This document shows positions 9,580 through 17,729 of a DNA stretch of 64,000 bases, one piece after another. This stretch comes from CAZMOK01 sp964567785 (GTDB lineage: Bacteria; Bacteroidota; Bacteroidia; Bacteroidales; JAGOPY01). The position numbers and the translations under genes are program-made. The notes below the pieces were generated by a model that saw nothing but the letters and a program-made list of their open reading frames with translations, made no database searches and had not been told where the DNA came from. The stretch's first letter is position 1. The number at the start of each line of letters is the position of its first letter. The stretch is from positions 4,718 to 68,717 of the forward strand of contig CAZMOK010000010.1 in the NCBI GenBank assembly GCA_964567785.1, in the 5' to 3' direction.

Positions 9580-9626
9580 TCAGGCTTTTCAAGCCAACTG
9601 CTTATTCAAATTCAAATTAAATAAAA

Positions 9627-11198
9627 ATGAGAAATCTACAACTATTCAAAAGGTTGAGTGCAATCCTGCTCTTTGTAAGTTTTTTTGCAATAACTGTCAC
9701 TGCGCAGGACAAACCCAACATCCTTGTGATCTGGGGTGATGATATCGGACAGTCGAACATCAGCGCCTACACAAAAGGTGTGATGGGCTACCAGACACCG
9801 AATATTGACCGAATTGCCGATGAGGGCATAATATTTACGGACTATTACGGTGAGCAATCATGTACAGCAGGGCGTTCGTCGTTCATTACAGGCCAGAGTG
9901 TTTTCCGCACAGGGCTTTCAAAGGTAGGGCTGCCGGGTGCAGACCTCGGGCTACGGGAAGAAGACCCCACCATCGCTGTAGTAATGAAGGATCTCGGATA
10001 TACCACGGGACAATTTGGCAAAAACCACCTCGGCGACCGGGACGAATTTCTTCCGACAAACCACGGTTTCGATGAATTCTTTGGTAACCTCTATCATTTA
10101 AATGCTGAAGAAGAACCTGAGAACGAGGACTACCCTGCTGACATGGTTACCAGGGACGGCCAGACTTTCATTGAAAAGTTTGGTCCCCGTGGCGTGATCC
10201 ATTCATGGGCAGGTGGAAAAATTGAAGACACAGGCCCGCTAACAAAAAAGCGGATGGAAACCATAGATGATGAAACAGTTGCCGCTGCCAAGCGATTCAT
10301 CCGCGATGCCGTTGAAAATGATGAGCCCTTCTTTTTATGGTGGAGCGGAACCCGCATGCACTTCCGTACTCACGTCAAAGAAGAACACCGTGGGATTTCC
10401 GGACAGGATGAGTATTCTGACGGAATGGTTGAACATGATATGCACGTAGGTGAATTCCTTGATCTGCTCGATGAACTGGAAATTGCTGATAACACCATTG
10501 TTTTTTACAGCACAGATAATGGCCCTCATTACAATACATGGCCCGATGCAGCATCGACACCTTTCCGTGGCGAGAAAAATACCAATTGGGAGGGCGGATG
10601 GCGTGTTCCTGCAATGGTGAGATGGCCCGGAATCATTGAACCCGGCTCTGTAAGTAACGAAATAGTGCACCACATGGACTGGCTGCCGACTTTTGCTGCT
10701 GCTGCCGGCAAAGAAGACATCAAGGCAGACCTCCTCGACGGTTACAGTTCATCAGCCCTGGGACGTGATTATAAGATCCATCTCGATGGCTACAACCTTT
10801 CTGAACACCTTAAATCCCCACAAGAAGTTCCAAGCCCCAGGAAAGAGATCTTTTACTTTTCCGATGACGGCGACCTTACTGCACTACGTTATGACGACTG
10901 GAAACTGATCTTCATGGAACAAAAAGCAGAAGGTACCTTCAGGGTATGGATGGAGCCTTTCGTTCCACTCCGAGTTCCCCTTATACTGAACCTGAGGAGG
11001 GACCCATATGAAAGGGCACCGATTACCTCAAATACCTATTTCGACTGGGTTATCGACCGTGCCTATTTGCTGGTTCCGGCCCAGGCATATGTAGGTGACT
11101 TTATGAAAACTTTTGCAGAGTATCCGCCACGTCAGAAGGCGGCGAGCTTCAGCCTTGACCAGGTTATGGAAAAACTGGAAACTGGTGGTACTTATTAA
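9627..11198 (+). CDS. Arylsulfatase-type exported sulfatase
   Basis: A 523-aa protein of the alkaline phosphatase/sulfatase superfamily with a signal peptide ending at about VTAQ. The metal-binding start WGDDIGQ (D38, D39) and the modification motif C79-T-A-G-R83 are present. The cysteine is expected to be converted to formylglycine by a formylglycine-generating enzyme. STDNGPH is a further metal/active-site motif. The protein probably acts in the periplasm. It stands alone here rather than in a polysaccharide locus, with no carbohydrate-active enzyme beside it, so its substrate is open. A strong hairpin terminator follows the stop codon. Confidence 0.9.
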   Translation: MRNLQLFKRLSAILLFVSFFAITVTAQDKPNILVIWGDDIGQSNISAYTKGVMGYQTPNIDRIADEGIIFTDYYGEQSCTAGRSSFITGQSVFRTGLSKVGLPGADLGLREEDPTIAVVMKDLGYTTGQFGKNHLGDRDEFLPTNHGFDEFFGNLYHLNAEEEPENEDYPADMVTRDGQTFIEKFGPRGVIHSWAGGKIEDTGPLTKKRMETIDDETVAAAKRFIRDAVENDEPFFLWWSGTRMHFRTHVKEEHRGISGQDEYSDGMVEHDMHVGEFLDLLDELEIADNTIVFYSTDNGPHYNTWPDAASTPFRGEKNTNWEGGWRVPAMVRWPGIIEPGSVSNEIVHHMDWLPTFAAAAGKEDIKADLLDGYSSSALGRDYKIHLDGYNLSEHLKSPQEVPSPRKEIFYFSDDGDLTALRYDDWKLIFMEQKAEGTFRVWMEPFVPLRVPLILNLRRDPYERAPITSNTYFDWVIDRAYLLVPAQAYVGDFMKTFAEYPPRQKAASFSLDQVMEKLETGGTY

Positions 11199-11208
11199 AT
11201 TCACATCT

Positions 11209-11237
11209 GGAGGCCCAACCACGGGCCTCCTTTTTTT
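11209..11237 (+). terminator. Rho-independent terminator after sulfatase
   Basis: GGAGGCCC (11209-11216) and GGGCCTCC (11223-11230) form a perfect 8-bp stem with a 6-base loop followed by seven T residues. Confidence 0.9.
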
Positions 11238-11257
11238 ATCTTTAAATACTGACCGTT

Positions 11258-12280
11258 TTGAAAACTAAGCTCTTTATTAAATTATCCGGTCTGCTGCTGC
11301 TGGCACTGATATGGTCGTGCAACACCGGTGAACAATCACGGGAAGACGCACAGACACCTGAAGATCCATTGCCATCATGGAACGATAGCAAGTCAAGAAA
11401 AGCAATTCTGAATTTTGTAGAAGAAGCCACTGATGCTTCAGGCCAGTTTTTTATCCCTGCAGATGAAAGGATAGCTGTATTTGACAACGACGGCACGCTG
11501 TGGGCCGAACAACCCATGTACTTCCAGTTGTATTTTATAATGGATAGAATTAAGAAACTCGCTCCAGAACATCCGGAATGGAGGGAAGAGCAACCCTATA
11601 AAGCTGTTTTGGAAAACGACATGGAAAAGATAAAGGAATCAGGGGTTGAAGGATTATTGACCATGGCCATGGCAGCACAGGGCGGAATGCCGGTACAAGA
11701 ATTTGAAGCCGGGGTGAAAGCCTGGATCGATACGGCTAAACATCCCCAAACAGGAATCAGGTTCAAGGAAATGGTCTACCTGCCCATGCTGGAGTTGCTG
11801 GACTATTTGCGGGCCAATGGCTTTAAAACATACATCGTTTCAGGCGGCGGAATTGATTTTATGCGCCCATGGACTGAAGAAGTATACGGAATACCCCCTG
11901 AGCAGGTTGTGGGCAGTATGTTAAAATATAAACTTGAAATGCGCGACGGAAAACCTGAAGTGGTAAAAATTCCGGAAATCGGGTTTATTGATGACAAAGA
12001 AGGCAAGCCGGTGGGTATCTGGAAATTCATAGGTAAAAGGCCTGTTGCCGCCTTTGGTAACTCAGATGGTGACCTCCGGATGTTGCAATGGACCGACGCC
12101 GGCAGTGGGAGGCAACTACTGGTGTACATTCACCATACCGATTCCATCAGGGAGTGGGCCTACGGCAGGGAATCCCATATAGGCAAGCTCGATAAGGGAC
12201 TTGATGAAGCTTTAGAAAAAGAATGGACGGTAGTGGACATGGCAGAGGACTGGAGAGCTATTTACCCTGTTACAAACTGA
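11258..12280 (+). CDS. HAD-family phosphatase, lipoprotein
   Basis: A 340-aa haloacid dehalogenase superfamily hydrolase. The N-terminus is a lipoprotein signal with lipobox LIWSC (Cys21). Catalytic motif I is D76-N-D-G-T80, motif II lies in YIVSGGG, and the acidic motif is GNSDGDLRML. The start is a TTG at 11258. It is preferred because it places Lys-rich residues ahead of the hydrophobic signal and there is no in-frame ATG nearby. The phosphatase is therefore expected to be tethered in the periplasm or on the outer membrane. A strong terminator separates it from the sulfatase, so it probably has its own promoter. Substrate unknown. Confidence 0.85.
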   Translation: MKTKLFIKLSGLLLLALIWSCNTGEQSREDAQTPEDPLPSWNDSKSRKAILNFVEEATDASGQFFIPADERIAVFDNDGTLWAEQPMYFQLYFIMDRIKKLAPEHPEWREEQPYKAVLENDMEKIKESGVEGLLTMAMAAQGGMPVQEFEAGVKAWIDTAKHPQTGIRFKEMVYLPMLELLDYLRANGFKTYIVSGGGIDFMRPWTEEVYGIPPEQVVGSMLKYKLEMRDGKPEVVKIPEIGFIDDKEGKPVGIWKFIGKRPVAAFGNSDGDLRMLQWTDAGSGRQLLVYIHHTDSIREWAYGRESHIGKLDKGLDEALEKEWTVVDMAEDWRAIYPVTN

Positions 12281-12384
12281 CCTTAAAGCATTTCAGGATT
12301 ACCTGGTAAAATAAATAACTGGTTTTCAATAGAAAGAACCTCTCTAAATAAATACCGGAATAGTCTGTGGTATTGATTTTTCCA

Positions 12385-12392
12385 TAGATTTG
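12385..12392 (+). promoter_or_regulatory. Bacteroidota -7 element upstream of cytochrome b operon
   Basis: TAGATTTG matches TAnnTTTG exactly and lies 20 bases before the ATG of the cytochrome b gene. No TTG at the -33 distance. Confidence 0.5.
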
Positions 12393-12412
12393 TTAAAGGC
12401 AAGCCAACAAGA

Positions 12413-13732
12413 ATGCCCGGTATAGAAAATTATCCGCCAAAGCCTGTAAAAAGGAAGTGGAGAACGGTAACTAACCTCATTCTCCATTTGCACCCGGTGC
12501 GTGTACCAGCCAGGGCAATCCGATTCGACCATACCTTAGGTCTGGGAGGAATGGCAGCACTGTTGATCGTTCTCCAGGTGGTTACCGGCATTCTGTTACG
12601 GTTCCAATATGAACCATCGGTATACCAGGCCTACAATTCTGTGATAGCAATGCAGGAAGGGCTCGTTTTTGGCTCTTTCGCCAGGAACATCCACTACTGG
12701 ACGGGCCAACTGCTCATTGTCATCACGGTTCTGCACCTTGCCAGGGTAATTTTCACGACGGGCTATTTTCCTCCAAGGCATGTCAACTGGCTGATCGGAA
12801 CAGGCCTGTTGCTGGGGGTGATACTTATGAATTTTACGGGTTACCTGCTGCCCTGGGACCAGCTCTCATTCTGGGCTGTGACCGTAACCAGCTCCATGCT
12901 TGACTATATCCCCGTTTTAGGCAGCACTATAAAATACCAACTTTTAGGAGGGAACCAGGTTGGTCAGGCCACATTGATGAACTTTTATAATTACCATACA
13001 GGTATCCTACCTCTCTTGCTTGTTATCCTGATGGCCTATCATTTCTGGAAAACAAGAAAAGCCGGCGGTGTTGTGATCCCCGTAAATCCATCCAATCCCG
13101 GTAGGGAACAAACTGTTCCGGTCATACCTAACCTGGTCCTTAAAGAACTTACAACTGCACTGGTACTTCTTGCTTTTGTTTTTACACTGAGCTTGCTGGT
13201 GGATGCCCCACTTAAGGAACAAGCCAACCCGTCAGTCAGTCCGAACCCCGGGAAAGCCCCCTGGTATTTTCTTGGGATTCAAGAGCTGATAGTGCACCTG
13301 CACCCGGTTTTTTCAGTATTTGTCGTTCCGGTTTTATTGACACTTGGCTTTATCCTGATCCCCTACAGCAAAAAGAAAGCAGTTAATACCGGAACCTGGT
13401 TTTCATCGCCTTCTGCAAAAAAACAATTGCTAAAAACACTGATCCTGACCCTGGTTTTCATTCCCCTATGGATAATTGCTGATGAATATTTCCTGCATTT
13501 CGAAAGTTGGCTTCCAACACTGCCATCCTGGATCAGTGAAGGAGTATTGCCGTTCTTACTGTTTATCCTGATCGCATGGTTATCAGGCTGGCTGATCCTC
13601 AACAGGTACCGGATACCATATAATGAACTGATAATGGCAGGTTTTGTGTTCACTGGTATGGCTTACGTGATCATGATGGTCACAAGCCTGGTGTTCAGGG
13701 GGCCGGGAATGCAACTGGTCATTCCTTTTTAA
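12413..13732 (+). CDS. Cytochrome b of a bc-type quinol oxidoreductase complex
   Basis: A 439-aa integral membrane protein. Two histidine pairs for the b haems are visible: H-Y-W...L-H-L in NIHYWTGQLLIVITVLHLARV (14 apart) and NYHTG...MAYHFW (15 apart, as in cytochrome b6). The quinol-site motif is present as NPGKAPWYFLGIQEL, and a C-terminal subunit-IV-like part with further membrane helices is fused. It starts an operon with the Rieske protein (13 bp downstream) and an octahaem cytochrome. The likely role is menaquinol oxidation coupled to proton translocation. The order cytochrome b before Rieske is unusual for canonical bc1 operons. Confidence 0.88.
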   Translation: MPGIENYPPKPVKRKWRTVTNLILHLHPVRVPARAIRFDHTLGLGGMAALLIVLQVVTGILLRFQYEPSVYQAYNSVIAMQEGLVFGSFARNIHYWTGQLLIVITVLHLARVIFTTGYFPPRHVNWLIGTGLLLGVILMNFTGYLLPWDQLSFWAVTVTSSMLDYIPVLGSTIKYQLLGGNQVGQATLMNFYNYHTGILPLLLVILMAYHFWKTRKAGGVVIPVNPSNPGREQTVPVIPNLVLKELTTALVLLAFVFTLSLLVDAPLKEQANPSVSPNPGKAPWYFLGIQELIVHLHPVFSVFVVPVLLTLGFILIPYSKKKAVNTGTWFSSPSAKKQLLKTLILTLVFIPLWIIADEYFLHFESWLPTLPSWISEGVLPFLLFILIAWLSGWLILNRYRIPYNELIMAGFVFTGMAYVIMMVTSLVFRGPGMQLVIPF

Positions 13733-13745
13733 CGGGTTGATGTAA

Positions 13746-14240
13746 ATGAAGGAAAATGAAAAAAATACCGGATCGAGAAGGAATTTCCTGAAATCAGCCT
13801 GGAAATACCTCGGAGCCATTGCAATTGCCGAGGGGTTGCTGGTTTCATTTACCTTTTTCAGGTCAAGAAAAACCGGAGGCAACGTGGCGGGAAGTAACCT
13901 CCGGCCGGTGGCCGGCCTGTCAGATATCCCCCCGGGGACCATCATGCCTTTCCGCAGCGGCTTGTTCTATCTTGTGAGATTGGAAGACGGAGGCCTTATG
14001 GCCGTTTCTATGGTCTGCTCACACCTGGGGTGCACCGTTAACTGGGACGCGGCTGAAAAGGTTTTTAAGTGCCCATGCCATTCTTCTTCGTTCGACAGGC
14101 TGGGCAATGTGATCAAATCACCTGCCACCAGCGCTTTGAATTACTACCGGGTAACAGTCGACAAAGGTCAGGTACTGGTCGATCTCGGGAATGCTATTGT
14201 AAAAAATAAATTTGATCCTTCGGTGGTCACCTACGTTTAA
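13746..14240 (+). CDS. Rieske [2Fe-2S] protein of the bc-type complex
   Basis: A 164-aa protein. A twin-arginine-like N-terminus (SRRNFLKSAW) precedes one membrane segment (about 21-38). The cluster motifs are C91-S-H93-L-G-C96 and C109-P-C111-H112. By family knowledge C91, H93, C109 and H112 bind the cluster, and C96/C111 form the disulfide. It lies 13 bp after cytochrome b and ends one base before the ATG of the multihaem cytochrome, so the three genes are very probably co-transcribed. Confidence 0.92.
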   Translation: MKENEKNTGSRRNFLKSAWKYLGAIAIAEGLLVSFTFFRSRKTGGNVAGSNLRPVAGLSDIPPGTIMPFRSGLFYLVRLEDGGLMAVSMVCSHLGCTVNWDAAEKVFKCPCHSSSFDRLGNVIKSPATSALNYYRVTVDKGQVLVDLGNAIVKNKFDPSVVTYV

Positions 14241-14241
14241 T

Positions 14242-16536
14242 ATGGAAAGAAAATGGAAGATCACCGGGATAGTGTCAACCGCCATAATTGTTGCGGTCTT
14301 TCCGCTGCAATTCTTCAAATTCAGCCTTCAACATGCTGAAGATGGGGATGTCTTTCCGGTTTTTACGGGTACCGCCAGTTGCCTGGAGTGCCACCAGGTG
14401 GAGTATAACCTCTGGGAAGGATCGGACCACGACCTGGCCATGGACCATGCTACAGAAGAGACAGTGCTCGGGGATTTTGAAGATGCTTCGTTTGAATCCG
14501 AGGGTTTGATCCATAAGTTCTATAAGAAAAACGATAAGTTCTATGTTTACACACACGGGCCGGGTGGCGAGCCCGGTGAATTTCAAATTTCCTACACTTT
14601 CGGCGTAAAACCCCTGCAGCAGTACCTGGTTGAACTTGACAAAGGCCGGTTGCAATGCCTTCCGCTGGCCTGGGACACCCAGAAAAAGGAATGGTACCAC
14701 CTTGTGCCGGCGGTATATGCAAATGAAGAAATAACACCAGATGACTGGCTTTACTGGACCAACAACGGGCAAAACTGGAATGGGATGTGCGCCGACTGCC
14801 ACTCCACGCAGTTGAAGAAGAATTTCGATCCTGAAACAAAGCACTACAACACAACCTGGTCCGACATTGATGTGGGATGCGAAGCCTGCCACGGGCCGGG
14901 TTCGGCGCATATCGAATGGGCCAGGCTTCCCGAGGGTGACCGTCCGGTGGATGTCAATACCGGGCTGACTGTAATGACCAGTAATATCAGCAGCAGGGAA
15001 TACGTGGATAATTGCGCCCGCTGTCATGCCCGCCGTTCTGCACTCCGTGACTACGACAACCGCTCCAACGAATTCCTCGATTATTTCATGCCCCAGGTAG
15101 CTGTTAGCCCGGTGTATTTTGCCGACGGTCAGATCCTGGAGGAAAATTACGTATATGGATCTTTCCTGCAAAGCAAGATGTTCATGAAGGACGTCAGGTG
15201 CGGGGATTGCCACAATTCACACAGCCTGGAATTCATTAACGAGGGTAACAGCCTATGCCTGCAATGTCACCGGGCCGACATCTATGATACCTACTCACAC
15301 CATTTTCATAAGAAAACCGGGAGGGAGCATGAGCCCCAGCTTTTCAACAGTCCGCCTTTGTATGAAGAAGGAGAAGGCGCACGATGCATCAACTGCCATA
15401 TGGACGGAAGGTATTACATGGGTGTGGACTATCGTCGTGACCACAGCTTCCGTATCCCCCGCCCCGACCTCACTATCGAACTGGGCGTCCCCAATGCCTG
15501 CAACAGTTGCCATAAGGACGAAGACCCTCAATGGGCACAATCCTATATTGAGGAGTGGTATGGTATCAGTCGGGCACCCCATTATGGTTCCCTTTTTGCA
15601 CAGGGAGCCGAAGCAGATCAAAAAGAGCTGGCGGCCATTGTATTCGATGAATTGCGACCCCCAATGGTCAGGGCCACTGCAACTGCCATCCTCGAAAACG
15701 ACACCTCTTTCAGCGCCAGGCAAACCCTGAAATCGACCCTCGGGAATACAGATCCGCTGCTGCGTGCTTATGCTGCAAGGTCCTACAATGCCACAAGCCT
15801 GCCGGACCTCAAAGAAACCTTTTTCCCATTGCTTCACGACCCGGTGAAACCGGTAAGGATGGAAGCTGCCATGAAACTGTCGCAGGCATATGCCGAAATA
15901 AGGGATACCATCCATAAGAAGGCACTCGAAAAGTGCATTGAAGAGTACGAAGAAGCCATGCTCTATACAGGGGATTTTGCAGCCAGCAGGCATAACCTGG
16001 GGAACCTTTACACTAACCTGGGGGACATACGGCAGGCAGAAAAAGAATACCGCCAGGCGCTTGCGATCGACAACAAGTTCTACCCCTCACAGGTGAACCT
16101 TGCAAACCTTCTGAACAGGCAGGGAAGAAATGACGAAGCGGAAAAATTGCTGACCGAAGTACTGAAAGACAATCCGGATTTGGAAGGGATAAACTATTCG
16201 CTCGGCTTACTGTATGCTGAAATGGAAAAATACGATGAAGCACTGTTATTTCTAGAAAAGGCAACCGGGGAAAAACCGGTAAACCCAAGGGCATACTATA
16301 ATTACGGGCTGCTGCTCAACCAGCTTGGAGAAACCGGAAAAGCAGAGGAAGCCCTGCTGGATGCCTTTTCCCTTGAGCCTGACAACCCCCGTTTTGTTTA
16401 TGCCCTTTCAACCTTTTATGCCCAGAGGGAAGATAAGGGAAAAGCATTGGAATATGGGAGGATGTTGCTCGAATTGTTGCCCGCTGATGAGTCGGTAAGA
16501 AATTATGTAAACAGCCTCGAAAGAGAAAATTATTGA
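14242..16536 (+). CDS. Octahaem c-type cytochrome with HEAT-like and TPR repeats
   Basis: A 764-aa protein starting at the ATG one base after the Rieske stop; an in-frame ATG 30 bases earlier inside the Rieske gene is less likely. One N-terminal hydrophobic helix (about 6-27) would anchor it to the membrane. Eight CxxCH haem motifs follow: CLECH, CADCH, CEACH, CARCH, CGDCH, CLQCH, CINCH, CNSCH. HEAT-like segments around residues 465-550 and about four TPR units (570-760, for example ASRHNLGNLYTNLGDIRQAE) complete the protein. The context suggests it takes the place of cytochrome c1 as electron acceptor of the cytochrome b/Rieske pair. A reductase activity of its own (the family includes cytochrome c554-like and nitrite-reductase-like proteins) cannot be excluded. 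Confidence 0.88.
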   Translation: MERKWKITGIVSTAIIVAVFPLQFFKFSLQHAEDGDVFPVFTGTASCLECHQVEYNLWEGSDHDLAMDHATEETVLGDFEDASFESEGLIHKFYKKNDKFYVYTHGPGGEPGEFQISYTFGVKPLQQYLVELDKGRLQCLPLAWDTQKKEWYHLVPAVYANEEITPDDWLYWTNNGQNWNGMCADCHSTQLKKNFDPETKHYNTTWSDIDVGCEACHGPGSAHIEWARLPEGDRPVDVNTGLTVMTSNISSREYVDNCARCHARRSALRDYDNRSNEFLDYFMPQVAVSPVYFADGQILEENYVYGSFLQSKMFMKDVRCGDCHNSHSLEFINEGNSLCLQCHRADIYDTYSHHFHKKTGREHEPQLFNSPPLYEEGEGARCINCHMDGRYYMGVDYRRDHSFRIPRPDLTIELGVPNACNSCHKDEDPQWAQSYIEEWYGISRAPHYGSLFAQGAEADQKELAAIVFDELRPPMVRATATAILENDTSFSARQTLKSTLGNTDPLLRAYAARSYNATSLPDLKETFFPLLHDPVKPVRMEAAMKLSQAYAEIRDTIHKKALEKCIEEYEEAMLYTGDFAASRHNLGNLYTNLGDIRQAEKEYRQALAIDNKFYPSQVNLANLLNRQGRNDEAEKLLTEVLKDNPDLEGINYSLGLLYAEMEKYDEALLFLEKATGEKPVNPRAYYNYGLLLNQLGETGKAEEALLDAFSLEPDNPRFVYALSTFYAQREDKGKALEYGRMLLELLPADESVRNYVNSLERENY

Positions 16537-16568
16537 TCAATTGCTTCGCGTTGGGAACGGTTTGTAAT

Positions 16569-16576
16569 TATATTTG
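16569..16576 (+). promoter_or_regulatory. Bacteroidota -7 element upstream of DUF4136 lipoprotein
   Basis: TATATTTG fits TAnnTTTG exactly and lies 52 bases before the ATG of the DUF4136 gene. Confidence 0.45.
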
Positions 16577-16628
16577 CCTGAAACTGAAAAGATAATCATT
16601 AGTAATTTCCATCATTAAATCAGATAAA

Positions 16629-17198
16629 ATGAAAAAGATCCTGGGTTTTATAAGCATTCTGTTACTTTTCTCCTGCGGCAGCAGTGTTACTGTATCATAT
16701 GACTATGACAAGGAAGTTGATTTCGCACAATACGAAACATTTGAATATTATGGCTGGGCAAAAGAAAGCGACAAGATACTGAACGAATTCGATAAGCGGC
16801 GGATTGAAGAAGCTGTTGGCGGAGAATTCGCCGACCGTGGCCTGGAATATGTAGAAAGCGGAGGCGACCTTGTTGTTTCCCTTTTCATTGTTGTTGATGA
16901 GAAAACAGGAGTTTCTGCCTACACCGACCACTACTCCATGGGCAGTCCATACGGTACCTTCAGGTACGGTCCCGGATGGGGATGGGGCTACGGCCATTCG
17001 GTGACCAGGTATCATGAATACGATTACCTTCAGGGCACGCTTATTATCGATGTTTTCGACAGGGAAGAAAAAAAGCTGGTATGGCAGGGAATAGGGACCA
17101 GCACAGTTGATGACAACCCACAAAGCCGAGAAAGGAACATCAACAAGGCCGTTGCCAGGATCATGGCGTATTTCCCGGTAAAGCCTGTAGGGGATTGA
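16629..17198 (+). CDS. DUF4136 lipoprotein
   Basis: A 189-aa lipoprotein with lipobox LLFSC (Cys16). The mature part begins VSYDYDKEVDFAQYETFEYY and ends with a segment on conversion of a residue pair (KKLVWQGIGTSTV) and NINKAVARIMAYFPVKP, the usual layout of DUF4136. A Gly/Tyr/Trp-rich stretch (YGPGWGWGYGHS) sits in the middle. The family has no established function. It follows the bc operon by 92 bp with a promoter-like element in between. Confidence 0.85.
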   Translation: MKKILGFISILLLFSCGSSVTVSYDYDKEVDFAQYETFEYYGWAKESDKILNEFDKRRIEEAVGGEFADRGLEYVESGGDLVVSLFIVVDEKTGVSAYTDHYSMGSPYGTFRYGPGWGWGYGHSVTRYHEYDYLQGTLIIDVFDREEKKLVWQGIGTSTVDDNPQSRERNINKAVARIMAYFPVKPVGD

Positions 17199-17254
17199 TT
17201 TTATAAAGACATTTTTCGCCATTAAATCTTATCCCTTCTCCAAATTATACCTCA

Positions 17255-17292
17255 CCCCCTCAGTCCCCCTCTCCAAATTGGAGAGGGGGAAG
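17255..17292. repeat. CTCTCCAAATTGGAGAG palindrome, left copy
   Basis: A C-rich/G-rich near-perfect palindrome centred on CTCTCCAAATTGGAGAG, inside a longer arm that starts CCTCACCCCCTCAG at 17249. An inverted copy lies at 17593-17632, on the other side of a DUF559 gene fragment. Confidence 0.8.
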
Positions 17293-17303
17293 CCCGGCAA
17301 GGG

Positions 17304-17588
17304 TTACCGGAGGTGACTTTTTAGTTTTTGAATGACACTGTTCAGATTGCTGAGTATCTCGTCATTTGTAAACCTTATCACCCTTAGTCCCAGTTTTCCC
17401 AATTCATAAGTCCTGTTTTCATCGTATTCTTTTATTTCTTTCCCCTTGTGAATATTTCCATCAAGCTCAACCACCAGTCGTTTTTCAGGGCAATAGAAAT
17501 CAACAATAAACTGTCCTACAGGATGTTGCCTTCTGAATTTCTTTCCTTCAATTTTACGGTCCCTGATCTCTTGCCATAAGATTTTTCC
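17304..17588 (-). pseudogene. DUF559 (Vsr-like) endonuclease-fold gene, N-terminally truncated
   Basis: The minus strand encodes about 94 residues of a DUF559 domain: ILWQEIRDRKIEGKKFRRQ, then FIVDFYCPEKRLVVELDG, and GLRVIRFTNDEIL near the end, then a stop. These are the hallmark segments of this PD-(D/E)xK-like family, including the acidic residues of VDFYC and VELDG. No ATG is available. An in-frame TAA (17589-17591) directly precedes the domain, inside the flanking palindrome, where the family's usual N-terminal MTxAE segment should be. The gene therefore looks truncated by the repeat. The rest of 17199-17729 holds only the two palindromes and a promoter element. Confidence 0.75.
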
Positions 17589-17589
17589 T

Positions 17590-17632
17590 TATCCCCCCTC
17601 TCCAATTTGGAGAGGGGGTTAGGGGGTGAGGT
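17590..17632. repeat. CTCTCCAATTTGGAGAG palindrome, right copy
   Basis: Inverted counterpart of the copy at 17255-17292, continuing into GGGGGTTAGGGGGTGAGG. Together the two form terminal inverted repeats around the DUF559 fragment, each itself able to fold as a hairpin. Confidence 0.8.
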
Positions 17633-17705
17633 TTCGAAAGGGAGGGAAGGACCCGGATGATTCATTATCAAAAATAAAATAGAGAATTATAAACCCCTAC
17701 CTTCT

Positions 17706-17713
17706 TATCTTTG
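17706..17713 (+). promoter_or_regulatory. Bacteroidota -7 element upstream of exported cyanophycinase
   Basis: TATCTTTG matches TAnnTTTG exactly, 16 bases before the ATG, implying a very short leader. No TTG -33 element. Confidence 0.5.
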
Positions 17714-17729
17714 CAGAAAAATCTGCGAA

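Noticed and set aside
14212..14241. Earlier start of the octahaem cytochrome inside the Rieske gene
   Set aside because: The ATG at 14242 lies one base after the Rieske stop and directly precedes the basic residues of the membrane anchor.
14275..15213. Long minus-strand open frame (312 codons) opposite the octahaem cytochrome gene
   Set aside because: The plus strand carries eight CxxCH motifs and TPRs in a clear operon; the antisense frame has no family signature and is a shadow.
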